From: Streptomyces sp. NBC_00234
GTDB taxonomy: Bacteria > Actinomycetota > Actinomycetes > Streptomycetales > Streptomycetaceae
DNA length: 64,000 bases
Direction of reading: 5' to 3'
Assembly (NCBI RefSeq): GCF_036195325.1
Contig: NZ_CP108101.1
Location: 5,642,001-5,706,000 of the forward strand
In this document: positions 56,831 to 63,934 of the stretch, piece after piece
Layout of the letters: every line of letters begins with the position of its first letter
How positions within the stretch are numbered: position 1 is the stretch's first letter
Notes under the pieces: model-generated
Seen by the model: only the letters and a program-made list of their open reading frames with translations
Told to the model about the DNA's origin: nothing
Database searches by the model: none
Position numbers and translations under genes: made by a program

Positions 56831-56880
56831 CAGGTCCTTCGTCCGGGGCGGGCTCGCGGCCCGCCCCGGACGAGGCCCTA
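56831..56880 (-). repeat. Palindromic repeat element, copy C (divergent member)
   Basis: Lies 2 bp after copy A. Read on the minus strand it starts TAGGGCCTCGTCCGG, with the TAG being the stop of the TetR gene. The arms 56840-56853 and 56859-56872 are 14 bp and perfect. It shares the end sequence with copies A and B but has a different core. Together with copy A it separates two convergent genes. Confidence 0.7.
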
Positions 56881-57525
56881 CGGGCCGTCCGCCGCCTCCT
56901 GGGCGCCGTCGTCCAGCCAGTGCGTCCGGCCCAGCGTCACCAGGCGCAGGCGCCGCCTGGCCACCCGGATCACCTCGCGCCCGCCGTCGGGACCCGCCTC
57001 CAGGAGGGCGGAGGCGGTGAGGACCATGTGGTCCACGTACAGCCCTCCCAGCATCAGCAGATCCTCCTGGTCCCAGCCCGCCGACTCCGGCTCCGTGCCG
57101 AGCGCCGCGGCCACCTCCTCGGCGAACAGGCCGAGCTGGGCGGCGATGGCCTCGCGGACCGGGCCGACTCCGCCGTGCTGCTCGCGGGCGATGAAGCGGA
57201 AGTGGGCCGGCTGCGCGGCGACATGACGCGCGATCAGCTCCACGCTGCGGTCCAGGCGCACCTCGCTGTCGCCCGTCTCGGCGAGGATCGCGCCGATCAT
57301 GCCGTGCAGACTTCCCAGCGTCTCCTCGACCAGGGCCACTCCGAGCGCCGCCGTGCCGTCGAAGTGCCGGTAGAAGGCGGTCGGGGCCACTCCCACCGCG
57401 CGCGTCACCTCGCGCAGTCCCAGGCTGCTCAGACTCTGGTGCTCCAACAGCCCGAGTGCGGCGTCCAGCAGCGCCTGGCGCGTCTTCAGTTTCTGGGTCT
57501 GGCGGATGCCGGCGGTGTGACTCAT
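56878..57525 (-). CDS. TetR-family regulator (FabR-like)
   Basis: A 215-aa repressor from ATG 57525. The N-terminal HTH covers residues about 17-60 (KLKTRQALLDAALGLLEHQ, LSSLGLREVTRAVGVAPTAF, YRHF). The sequence YRHFDGTAALGVALVEETLG and the ligand domain resemble FabR/fatty-acid-type TetR proteins, though the ligand is not proven. Divergent from two small membrane-protein genes 106 bp away. Repeated TCAGTRAACA sites in that gap are candidate operators. The TAG stop is the end of palindromic repeat C. Confidence 0.9.
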   Translation of the reverse strand: MSHTAGIRQTQKLKTRQALLDAALGLLEHQSLSSLGLREVTRAVGVAPTAFYRHFDGTAALGVALVEETLGSLHGMIGAILAETGDSEVRLDRSVELIARHVAAQPAHFRFIAREQHGGVGPVREAIAAQLGLFAEEVAAALGTEPESAGWDQEDLLMLGGLYVDHMVLTASALLEAGPDGGREVIRVARRRLRLVTLGRTHWLDDGAQEAADGP

Positions 57526-57530
57526 GCCAT

Positions 57531-57596
57531 TCAGTAAACAACCGTTCTCCCAACAGAGGAAGGGATGCGGCGTTTAGGCTGAGGAGTCAGTGAACA
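57531..57596. promoter_or_regulatory. Two TCAGTRAACA sites between TetR and membrane-protein genes
   Basis: TCAGTAAACA (57531-57540, 6 bp before the TetR start) and TCAGTGAACA (57587-57596) are direct copies differing at one base, 56 bp apart. Each is followed by a C-rich CG. This is where a TetR autorepressor and divergent-gene operator would be expected. Confidence 0.5.
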
Positions 57597-57630
57597 CTCG
57601 TACTCTCAATCGCTACGGAGAGGCCGCACC

Positions 57631-57786
57631 ATGTTTGTCCTCGTCGCCGCACTGCTGCTTCTGGGCGTCGTCCTCGGAGCCGTCGCCCACCTCCCGACGG
57701 ACGTGTCCCTGACCGCCTCCGTGCTGATCGGCTGCTGGCTCGCGGTCTTCGCCGTCCGCGAGCGTCTCGCCCGCCGGTCCCGCTGA
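57631..57786 (+). CDS. 51-aa small membrane protein
   Basis: ATG 57631 with GGAGAGG 7 nt upstream encodes 51 residues in two hydrophobic segments (MFVLVAALLLLGVVLGAVAH and TASVLIGCWLAVFAV) and ends in a basic tail (RERLARRSR). It is a probable two-helix membrane peptide. It is followed 26 bp later by a DUF4190-type gene in the same direction and is divergent from the TetR gene. Function unknown. Confidence 0.7.
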   Translation: MFVLVAALLLLGVVLGAVAHLPTDVSLTASVLIGCWLAVFAVRERLARRSR

Positions 57787-57812
57787 CCCCTCACCGCGAA
57801 GGAGCCCGATCC

Positions 57813-58118
57813 ATGACACTCACCGCATTCGCCCGCCGCACCGGCGACCGAACCGCTCCGGCCGCTCCGCGCGGCACCCGCACCCGGGAGGCCGACGGGC
57901 TCGCCGTCGCCTCCTTCGTGCTCGGGCTGACCGGCCTCCTGGTGATGAACATCCTGCTGGGACCCGTCGCCATCACCATGGCCCTCATCGCGCTCGCCCG
58001 CTCCACCGCCCGCCGTGGCCGCGCCCTGCTCGGGCTCGCCCTCGGTGTCGCCGACCTCGTCGTCCTGGCCGTCCTCGTCACCGTGAACGGCACGGTCTCC
58101 TGGAGCTTCGGGGGCTGA
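57813..58118 (+). CDS. DUF4190-type small membrane protein
   Basis: A 101-aa protein from ATG 57813, with GAAGGAG 8 nt upstream. After a 28-residue basic N-terminus come two hydrophobic helices (GLAVASFVLGLTGLLVMNIL and LLGLALGVADLVVLAVLV). The ADGLAVASFVLGLTGLL opening is the usual DUF4190 mark. Function unknown. Probably in a two-gene unit with the 51-aa protein and controlled by the divergent TetR. Confidence 0.8.
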   Translation: MTLTAFARRTGDRTAPAAPRGTRTREADGLAVASFVLGLTGLLVMNILLGPVAITMALIALARSTARRGRALLGLALGVADLVVLAVLVTVNGTVSWSFGG

Positions 58119-58246
58119 CGGGAAGGGAGTTCCACGAGCGCTCCGTGTACCGGATCGGGCTCCGGACCGGGGTGTTCCGCACCTCGGGCGGACGTGCGCG
58201 GACGGCCCGCAGTGATGCGCCCGGCATGCGCCCCGCCGCAGGCTCG

Positions 58247-58252
58247 TAGAAT
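58247..58252 (+). promoter_or_regulatory. -10 box TAGAAT upstream of the cysteine desulfurase gene
   Basis: TAGAAT matches TATAAT in 5 of 6 positions and ends 10 nt before ATG 58263, leaving at most a few nucleotides of leader. No Shine-Dalgarno is present. Confidence 0.55.
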
Positions 58253-58262
58253 CGAGCCCACC

Positions 58263-59432
58263 ATGGCTTACCTCGACCACGCCGCGACCACGCCGATGCT
58301 TCCGGAAGCCATCGCCGCGATGACCGCCCAGCTCGCCGTCACAGGCAACGCGTCCTCCCTGCACGCCGCGGGGCGCCGGGCCCGCCGTACCGTCGAGGAG
58401 TCGAGAGAAGCCCTCGCCGACGCCCTGGGCGCACGGCCCAGCGAGGTGGTCCTCACCTCCGGCGGCACCGAGGCCGACAACCTCGCGGTGAAGGGCCTCT
58501 ACTGGGCCCGCCGCGATGCCGACCCCCGCCGCACCCGGGTCCTCGCCAGCCCCGTCGAACACCACGCGGTGCTGGACGCCGTCGACTGGCTCGCCGAGCA
58601 CGAGGGCGCCACCGTCGAGCTCCTGCCCGTCGACTCCTACGGACGCGTCCACCCCGAAGCCCTGCGCGAGGCCGTCCTCCGCGACCCCGACGACGTCGCG
58701 ATGATCACCGTGATGTGGGCCAACAACGAGATCGGCACCGTCATGCCGGTCCGGGAACTGGCGGCCGTGGCCCGCGAGTTCGACATCCCCATGCATGCCG
58801 ACGCGGTACAGGCGTTCGGTCAGCTGGAGGTCGACTTCGCCCGGTCGGGACTGGCGGCGATGACCGTCAGCGCCCACAAGATCGGTGGCCCCGTCGGTAT
58901 CGGGGCGCTGCTCCTGGGCCGCGAGTACACCCCCGTGCCCGTCCTGCACGGCGGCGGGCAGGAACGCCATGTCCGCTCCGGCACCCTCGACGTGCCCGCC
59001 GTCGCGTCCTTCGCCGTCGCCGGGCGGCTCGCCGCCGAGGGGCGCGAGGACTTCGCGCACCGGATCGGCTCGCTCCGCGACGAGCTGGCCGCAGCCGTGC
59101 TGGCGGCCGTCCCGGACGCCGTCCTCGGCGGCGACCCCGCCCCGGGCGGCCGGCTTCCGGCCAACGCCCACTTCAGCTTCCCGGGCTGCGAGGGCGACTC
59201 CCTGCTCCTGCTCCTGGACGCCCAGGGCATCGAATGCTCCACCGGCTCCGCCTGCACGGCCGGGATCGCCCAGCCCAGCCACGTACTCCTGGCCACCGGC
59301 ACCGATCCGGACCTGGCCCGCGGCACCCTGCGCTTCTCGCTCGGCCACACCTCGACCAAGCAGGACGTGGAGGACGTGGCACGCGCGATCGGCCCGGCGG
59401 TCGAACGCGCCAGGACGGCGGGGCTCAGCTAG
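58263..59432 (+). CDS. Cysteine desulfurase (IscS/NifS family)
   Basis: A 389-aa PLP enzyme that takes sulfur from cysteine as persulfide. The start is ATG 58263 (MAYLDHAATTPMLPEA), apparently leaderless; the longer frame from 58194 is rejected. The PLP lysine is in TVSAHKIGGPVGIGAL near residue 205; the catalytic Cys is in ECSTGSACTAGIAQPSHVL near 325, with the short loop typical of IscS. Downstream on the same strand, beyond an opposed amidase gene, lies mnmA, the tRNA 2-thiouridine enzyme, so it probably supplies sulfur for tRNA thiolation. The TAG stop is the first three bases of palindromic repeat B. Confidence 0.95.
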   Translation: MAYLDHAATTPMLPEAIAAMTAQLAVTGNASSLHAAGRRARRTVEESREALADALGARPSEVVLTSGGTEADNLAVKGLYWARRDADPRRTRVLASPVEHHAVLDAVDWLAEHEGATVELLPVDSYGRVHPEALREAVLRDPDDVAMITVMWANNEIGTVMPVRELAAVAREFDIPMHADAVQAFGQLEVDFARSGLAAMTVSAHKIGGPVGIGALLLGREYTPVPVLHGGGQERHVRSGTLDVPAVASFAVAGRLAAEGREDFAHRIGSLRDELAAAVLAAVPDAVLGGDPAPGGRLPANAHFSFPGCEGDSLLLLLDAQGIECSTGSACTAGIAQPSHVLLATGTDPDLARGTLRFSLGHTSTKQDVEDVARAIGPAVERARTAGLS

Positions 59433-59494
59433 GGCCTCACGTTTGGATCATGCCGGGCTCGCGGGGTCCGGCCTGATCCAAACGAAAGACCCTA
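59430..59494. repeat. Palindromic repeat element, copy B
   Basis: Occupies the whole space between the convergent cysteine desulfurase and amidase genes. Its left end TAG (59430-59432) is the desulfurase stop and its right end, read on the minus strand as TAGGGTCTTTCGTTT from 59494, is the amidase stop. The inner stem pairs TTTGGATCA with TGATCCAAA. It is a near-identical inverted copy of element A. Confidence 0.85.
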
Positions 59495-60163
59495 AGCCGG
59501 TTTCGCCGCCCGCACCAGCTTCAGATAGCGGTCCCAGTCCCAGTGCGGCCCCGGGTCCGTATGGTCCGTGCCCGGCACCTCCACGTGCCCGACGATGTGC
59601 TCGCGGTCCACGGGTATCCCGTACCGCTCGCATATCGCGGCCGTCAGGCGCGCCGACGAGGCGTACATCGCCGGTGTGAGGTCGCGCGGGCGGTCCACGA
59701 AGCCCTCGTGCTCGATGCCGACGCTGCGCTCGTTGTACGAGCGGTTCCCCGCGTGGAACGCCACGTCCAGCTCGCGGATCATCTGCGCCACCCGGCCGTC
59801 CTGGCCCACCACGTAGTGTGCTGCCGCACCGTGCTCCGGGTCCTGGAAGACCTGGAGCGCGCTGCGGAAGTCCCCCTGGGTGACATGGATGACCACGCGG
59901 TCGATCCCGTAGTCGTCGGGACGGTCCGCCATCCGCCAGTTCGCCTCCGAGGCCGCCACCCACTGGGCGCCCGCGAAATCCAGCTCACCCGGCTTACGGG
60001 GCTTGCGCACGCCCGGCATCCGCCACCAGACGCGCCTGATCTCGTCCCGTGCCAGTGCTGCCGTGCCCACGGCCGTCGCCGCGCCGCCGATCAGCAGCGC
60101 GCGCCGGCCGATGCCGTGAGCGGGCTTCGAGCCCTGCGCGCCGGCCGTCCCATTGGTCCCCAT
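59492..60163 (-). CDS. N-acetylmuramoyl-L-alanine amidase (Amidase_2), exported
   Basis: A 223-aa zinc amidase that cleaves the bond between MurNAc and the stem peptide. The N-terminus has a twin-arginine-like segment (GIGRRALLIGGAATAVGTAAL) suggesting Tat export. The Amidase_2 domain has the first zinc His in DRVVIHVTQG, HYVVGQDGRVAQMI, and the second His/Asp region HVEVPGTDHTDPGPHWDWDRY. It starts at ATG 60163 without an evident ribosome site and is divergent from mnmA by 61 bp. The TAG stop is the right end of repeat B. Confidence 0.9.
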   Translation of the reverse strand: MGTNGTAGAQGSKPAHGIGRRALLIGGAATAVGTAALARDEIRRVWWRMPGVRKPRKPGELDFAGAQWVAASEANWRMADRPDDYGIDRVVIHVTQGDFRSALQVFQDPEHGAAAHYVVGQDGRVAQMIRELDVAFHAGNRSYNERSVGIEHEGFVDRPRDLTPAMYASSARLTAAICERYGIPVDREHIVGHVEVPGTDHTDPGPHWDWDRYLKLVRAAKPA

Positions 60164-60224
60164 GAGATCGACAACGCATATCCGCGAGCATTCGGTTCCC
60201 GGAGCCCCGTACCCTGGTGAGGCT

Positions 60225-61355
60225 ATGACTCAGACTTCCCAGCGCCCCCTCCGTGTCCTCGCCGCCATGTCGGGCGGTGTCGACTCCGCCGTCGCCGCGG
60301 CCCGCGCCGCCGAAGCGGGGCACGACGTGACCGGTGTGCACCTCGCCCTCTCCGCGAACCCCCAGTCCTTCCGCACCGGGGCGCGCGGCTGTTGCACCAT
60401 CGAGGACTCCCGGGACGCCCGCCGCGCGGCGGACGTCATCGGCATCCCCTTCTACGTCTGGGACCTGGCGGAACGCTTCCGCGAGGACGTCGTGGAGGAC
60501 TTCGTCGCGGAGTACGAGGCGGGCCGCACCCCCAACCCGTGCCTGCGCTGCAACGAGAAGATCAAGTTCGCCGCGCTGCTCGACAAGGCCCTCGCCCTCG
60601 GGTTCGACGCCGTGTGCACCGGCCACTACGCCACGGTCGTCCTGAACGAGGACGGCAGCCGCGAGCTGCACCGCGCCTCGGACATGGCGAAGGACCAGAG
60701 CTACGTGCTGGGCGTCCTCGACGAGAAGCAGCTCGCCCACGCGATGTTCCCGCTCGGCGACACCCTCACCACCAAGGACGAGATCCGCGCCGAGGCCGAG
60801 CGCCGCGGTCTGGCCGTGGCGAAGAAGCCCGACAGCCACGACATCTGCTTCATCGCCGACGGAGACACCCAGGGCTTCCTCGCCGACCGCCTGGGCGGCA
60901 AGGCGGAGGGCGACATCCTCGACGAGTCCGGCACCAAGCTCGGCACGCACGACGGCGCCTTCGGCTTCACCATCGGCCAGCGCAAGGGCCTGCGCATCGG
61001 CCACCCGGCCGCCGACGGCAAGCCGCGCTACGTCCTGGACATCTCCCCGGTGAACAACACCGTGACGGTGGGCCCGGCCGAGGCGCTCGACGTCACGGCA
61101 CTCACCGCCATCAGGCCCCGCTGGTGCGGCACGCCCCCGGCAGGGCCCGGTACGTACACCGCGCAGCTGCGCGCCCACGGCGGCGAGACCGAGGTCGGCG
61201 CCGAGCTGGTCGACGGGACGCTGCACGTCTCCTTCACCGAGCCGGTACGGGGCGTCGCCCCCGGCCAGGCGGTCGTGCTGTACGACGGGAGCCGGGTGGT
61301 CGGCTCGGCCACCATCGCGACGACGGTGCGCCGGGAGACCGCCGCGGCCGGCTGA
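60225..61355 (+). CDS. mnmA: tRNA-specific 2-thiouridylase MnmA
   Basis: Installs sulfur at U34 of tRNAs for Lys, Glu and Gln. It is 376 aa from ATG 60225, with GGTGAGG just upstream; TACCCT 9 nt upstream could also make the message nearly leaderless. The ATP-pyrophosphatase loop is LAAMSGGVDSAVAA near residue 15. The first catalytic Cys is in TPNPCLRCNEKIKF near 106 and the second in DSHDICFIADGD near 208. The cysteine desulfurase gene lies upstream on the same strand, making a desulfurase-thiouridylase pair split by the opposed amidase. Confidence 0.96.
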   Translation: MTQTSQRPLRVLAAMSGGVDSAVAAARAAEAGHDVTGVHLALSANPQSFRTGARGCCTIEDSRDARRAADVIGIPFYVWDLAERFREDVVEDFVAEYEAGRTPNPCLRCNEKIKFAALLDKALALGFDAVCTGHYATVVLNEDGSRELHRASDMAKDQSYVLGVLDEKQLAHAMFPLGDTLTTKDEIRAEAERRGLAVAKKPDSHDICFIADGDTQGFLADRLGGKAEGDILDESGTKLGTHDGAFGFTIGQRKGLRIGHPAADGKPRYVLDISPVNNTVTVGPAEALDVTALTAIRPRWCGTPPAGPGTYTAQLRAHGGETEVGAELVDGTLHVSFTEPVRGVAPGQAVVLYDGSRVVGSATIATTVRRETAAAG

Positions 61356-61367
61356 CCGCGCGCCGGG

Positions 61368-62168
61368 CTACGACGCCTGGCGCAGCGGCACGTCCTTCGC
61401 GAAGAAGTCCGCGAGGACCGGGGCGATCACCTGGGGCGCCAGCTCGCGCGTCTGGCCCGTCAGCGTGCGGTGGCGGCCCCGCGGAACGGCGTCCGTGAGG
61501 GCATGGGTCGTCGCCCGGACCTGGGCGGGGCTGAATCCGCCGCAGACCACCAGCGTGCGGGCTGTGACCGACGCGAGCCGTTCCGCCGGGAGGGCGCCGC
61601 TGCCGAGCAGCGCGTCGTCGTACGCGAGGGTGTGCGCCACCGACTCCAGCCCCTGCCACAGGGGCGCGTGCCGCATCCGCCCGATCGTCTCGGCGTGGAC
61701 GCCCGTCATCGAGAGGTACAGCTCCACGGCGCCGCCGCGGTCGCCCGCCGACAGGAGCCGCTGGAGCCGCGCCGTGCAGCGGGCCTTGTACAGCAGACCG
61801 GAACGGCCCGGCGTGTACGGCGGCTCGTACACCGCCAGCAGATCGACGGGCAGACCCGCGGCCTGGGCCTCCAGGGCCAGCGCCCCACCGGAGAGCATGC
61901 CGAAGACCGAGGCGGCGCCGCCCACTTCGCCGATCAGCGCAGCCAGATCCTCGATCTCGCGCCGGACCGTGTACGGCCCGCTGTCACCGCTGGAGCCGCG
62001 CCCCCGGCGGTCGTACGTGACGACCGTGAAGCGCGGTGCCAGCAGGGCCGCCAGCGGAGCGTCGGTCACCGCGGTGGCCAGCGCTCCGCCGACCAGGATC
62101 AGCGGCGGCCCGTCGCCCTGGCGGCGGTACGCGATCGTGGTGCCGTCGCGCGAGAGAGTCTTGTCCAT
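61368..62168 (-). CDS. Alpha/beta hydrolase with the usual catalytic His replaced by Arg
   Basis: A 266-aa alpha/beta-hydrolase fold protein from ATG 62168. The oxyanion region is PPLILVGGALATAV, the strand-turn VVTYDRRGRGSSGDSG, and the nucleophile elbow SVFGMLSGGALALE (Ser near residue 90). At the C-terminus, where relatives usually read LxGQTHDVxPEVLAPVLxEFF, this protein reads LTGQTRELAPQVIAPVLADFF. The His codon position is CGC (Arg, near residue 240). Unless another His acts, the enzyme may be inactive or have another role. It is convergent with mnmA, with only 12 bp between stops. Confidence 0.85.
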   Translation of the reverse strand: MDKTLSRDGTTIAYRRQGDGPPLILVGGALATAVTDAPLAALLAPRFTVVTYDRRGRGSSGDSGPYTVRREIEDLAALIGEVGGAASVFGMLSGGALALEAQAAGLPVDLLAVYEPPYTPGRSGLLYKARCTARLQRLLSAGDRGGAVELYLSMTGVHAETIGRMRHAPLWQGLESVAHTLAYDDALLGSGALPAERLASVTARTLVVCGGFSPAQVRATTHALTDAVPRGRHRTLTGQTRELAPQVIAPVLADFFAKDVPLRQAS

Positions 62169-62263
62169 GTGAGGGTGGACTGCGGCGCTCCGGGAAACTC
62201 ATCGCTGCGGCCGAGAAGTTTTTGAAGAACTTCAATTCCCCTGATCAGAGCGGGCGCTGACGA

Positions 62264-62599
62264 TCAGTCGGTGACGACCTCGGTGTCGTAGAAGCAGAAG
62301 TGGTCCTTGATCGCGGCGACTTCGTCCCTGGGCTCCGGGTAGGCCCACACCAGGTCGGCGGCGCCGGGCCGCGACCAGTAGGAGGCATCTCCCTTGAACG
62401 GACAGTGCGTACGGGAGTCCGAGGGAGTGAGCAGATCCGTACGGACGTCCTCCGGCGGCAGGTAGTAGCGGACCGGGCAGCCCGTCTCGCGCAGCACGAG
62501 CGGACGCCGGCTCTCGGCCAGCACCTGCCCGTCACGGATCGCGCGCACATGCTCGGTGCCGGGCTCGACGGTGATGCGGTGTCCTCGCGTGGAAGTCAT
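62264..62599 (-). CDS. DUF427 domain protein
   Basis: A 111-aa protein from ATG 62599 without a good ribosome site. The DUF427 signature is present: VRAIRDGQVLAESRRPLVLRE near the start, RYYLPPEDVRTDLL in the middle, CPFKGDASYWS and DHFCFYDTEV at the end. Function unknown. It lies 95 bp upstream of the alpha/beta hydrolase on the same strand; that gap contains GAAGTT/AACTTC, a small dyad in locally AT-rich DNA (about 62214-62232). Confidence 0.9.
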   Translation of the reverse strand: MTSTRGHRITVEPGTEHVRAIRDGQVLAESRRPLVLRETGCPVRYYLPPEDVRTDLLTPSDSRTHCPFKGDASYWSRPGAADLVWAYPEPRDEVAAIKDHFCFYDTEVVTD

Positions 62600-62676
62600 G
62601 CAGGTATCAGCGGCACGAGCGGCCGGATTCTTCCCCTGTTCCCTCCCCGCCTCCGCGGAGCGCGGGCCGCGGCTCG

Positions 62677-62682
62677 TACGGT
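62677..62682 (+). promoter_or_regulatory. -10-like TACGGT for a leaderless LOG-family mRNA
   Basis: TACGGT ends 6 nt before ATG 62689, with no Shine-Dalgarno, the same spacing as the other leaderless candidates here. Confidence 0.5.
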
Positions 62683-62688
62683 AGGCGC

Positions 62689-63228
62689 ATGAACATCTGT
62701 GTCTTCCTCTCCGCCGCCGAACTCGACGCCCGCTACACCCGGCCCGCCCGGGAGTTCGCCGAACTGCTCGGCAAGGGAGGCCACACCCTGGTCTGGGGAG
62801 GCTCCGAGAGCGGTCTGATGAAGGTCGTCGCCGACGGAGTGCAGGAGTCCGGCGGGCGGCTCGTCGGGGTCTCGGTGGACTTCCTGGCGGCGAAGGCCCG
62901 GACGAACGCCGACGAGATGGTGATCGCGCGGGACCTGGCCGAGCGCAAGGCGCTGCTCCTGGAGAAGGCCGACGCCGTCGTGATCATGGTCGGCGGGACC
63001 GGGACCCTCGACGAGGCCACGGAGATCCTGGAGCTCAAGAAGCACGGCAAGCACACCAAGCCCGTCGTCCTGCTGAACACGGCCGGTTTCTACGACGGTC
63101 TGCGGGAGCAGTTCCGGCGCATGGAGGACGAGGGCTTCCTGCCGATGCCCCTCGCCGACCTGGTCTTCTTCGCCGAGGACGGCGTGGGCGCGCTCGCCTA
63201 CCTGGAGGAGTCGGCCGGAGTGCGGTGA
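62689..63228 (+). CDS. LOG-family (TIGR00730-type) Rossmann-fold protein
   Basis: A 179-aa protein. MNICVFLSAAEL opens the Rossmann fold; LVWGGSESGLMKVVADGVQ and VVIMVGGTGTLDEATEIL fit the GGGxxGxMGxV-type and PGGxGTxxE-type motifs of LOG phosphoribohydrolases. Here the Pro of PGG is Val, while the Glu of the motif is kept. The likely reaction is release of a free base from a nucleoside monophosphate, as for cytokinin activation, though bacterial substrates vary. It starts leaderless at ATG 62689 and ends 16 bp before the SDR gene. Confidence 0.88.
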   Translation: MNICVFLSAAELDARYTRPAREFAELLGKGGHTLVWGGSESGLMKVVADGVQESGGRLVGVSVDFLAAKARTNADEMVIARDLAERKALLLEKADAVVIMVGGTGTLDEATEILELKKHGKHTKPVVLLNTAGFYDGLREQFRRMEDEGFLPMPLADLVFFAEDGVGALAYLEESAGVR

Positions 63229-63244
63229 TGGGAGCATGGGGGCC

Positions 63245-63934
63245 ATGCCTACTCATCTGATCACCGGCGCCGGTTCCGGCATCGGGGCCGCCGTCGCCCG
63301 CCGCCTCCAGGAGCGCGGTGACGAACTCTGGCTGCTGGCCCGCGACGCAGGCCGCGCCAAGGAGCTGGCCGCACTCCACCCGGGGGCGCGCACCCTCGTC
63401 GGAGACCTCGGCAACCCCGACCGGCTCTCCTGGGCGTTCGGGCAGCAGACCATGCCCGACCGGCTCGACTCACTCCTGCACATCGCGGGCGTCGTCGAGC
63501 TCGGCCGGATCGGTGACCTCACCCCCAAGGCCTGGCACTTCCAACTCAACGCCAATCTGGTCGCCCCCGCCGAGATCACCCGTCTCCTGCTGCCCCAGCT
63601 CCGCGTCGCCCACGGCCACGTCCTGTTCGTGAACTCGGGCGCGGGCCTCAACGCGCACGCCGAGTGGGGCGCCTACGCGGCGAGCAAGCACGGCCTGAAG
63701 GCCCTCGCCGACTCGCTGCGCCACGAGGAGCACGGGAACGGGGTACGGGTGACCTCCGTCTACCCGGGGCGCACCGCCAGCCCCATGCAGGCCAAGGTCC
63801 ACCAGCAGGAGGGCAAGGAGTACGACCCCTCCCAGTGGATCGACCCGGAGTCCGTGGCCACCACGATCCTCATGGCGATCGACCTGCCGCGTGACGCCGA
63901 GGTCAACGACCTGACGGTCCGCCCGGGGCGCTGA
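63245..63934 (+). CDS. Short-chain dehydrogenase/reductase (SDR)
   Basis: A 229-aa NAD(P)-dependent oxidoreductase. ATG 63245 is preferred over ATG 63236 because the latter has GGGAG only 1 nt upstream. The cofactor loop is LITGAGSGIGAAVARRL at the N-terminus, LHIAGVVELGRIGDL is the NNAG-type strand, and the catalytic set is Ser in FVNSGAGLNAHAEWGAY and the YAASK near residue 144. VTSVYPGRTASPM follows, as in classical SDRs. The substrate is not evident. Probably co-transcribed with the LOG gene. Confidence 0.9.
   Translation: MPTHLITGAGSGIGAAVARRLQERGDELWLLARDAGRAKELAALHPGARTLVGDLGNPDRLSWAFGQQTMPDRLDSLLHIAGVVELGRIGDLTPKAWHFQLNANLVAPAEITRLLLPQLRVAHGHVLFVNSGAGLNAHAEWGAYAASKHGLKALADSLRHEEHGNGVRVTSVYPGRTASPMQAKVHQQEGKEYDPSQWIDPESVATTILMAIDLPRDAEVNDLTVRPGR

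Noticed and set aside
54947..57553. 868-codon minus-strand frame over the sulfatase region
   Set aside because: Opposite to a well supported sulfatase and overlapping TetR in another frame; no domain seen.
57606..59348. Long minus-strand frame over the membrane-protein and desulfurase genes
   Set aside because: Antisense shadow; the plus strand has start sites, ribosome sites and conserved motifs.
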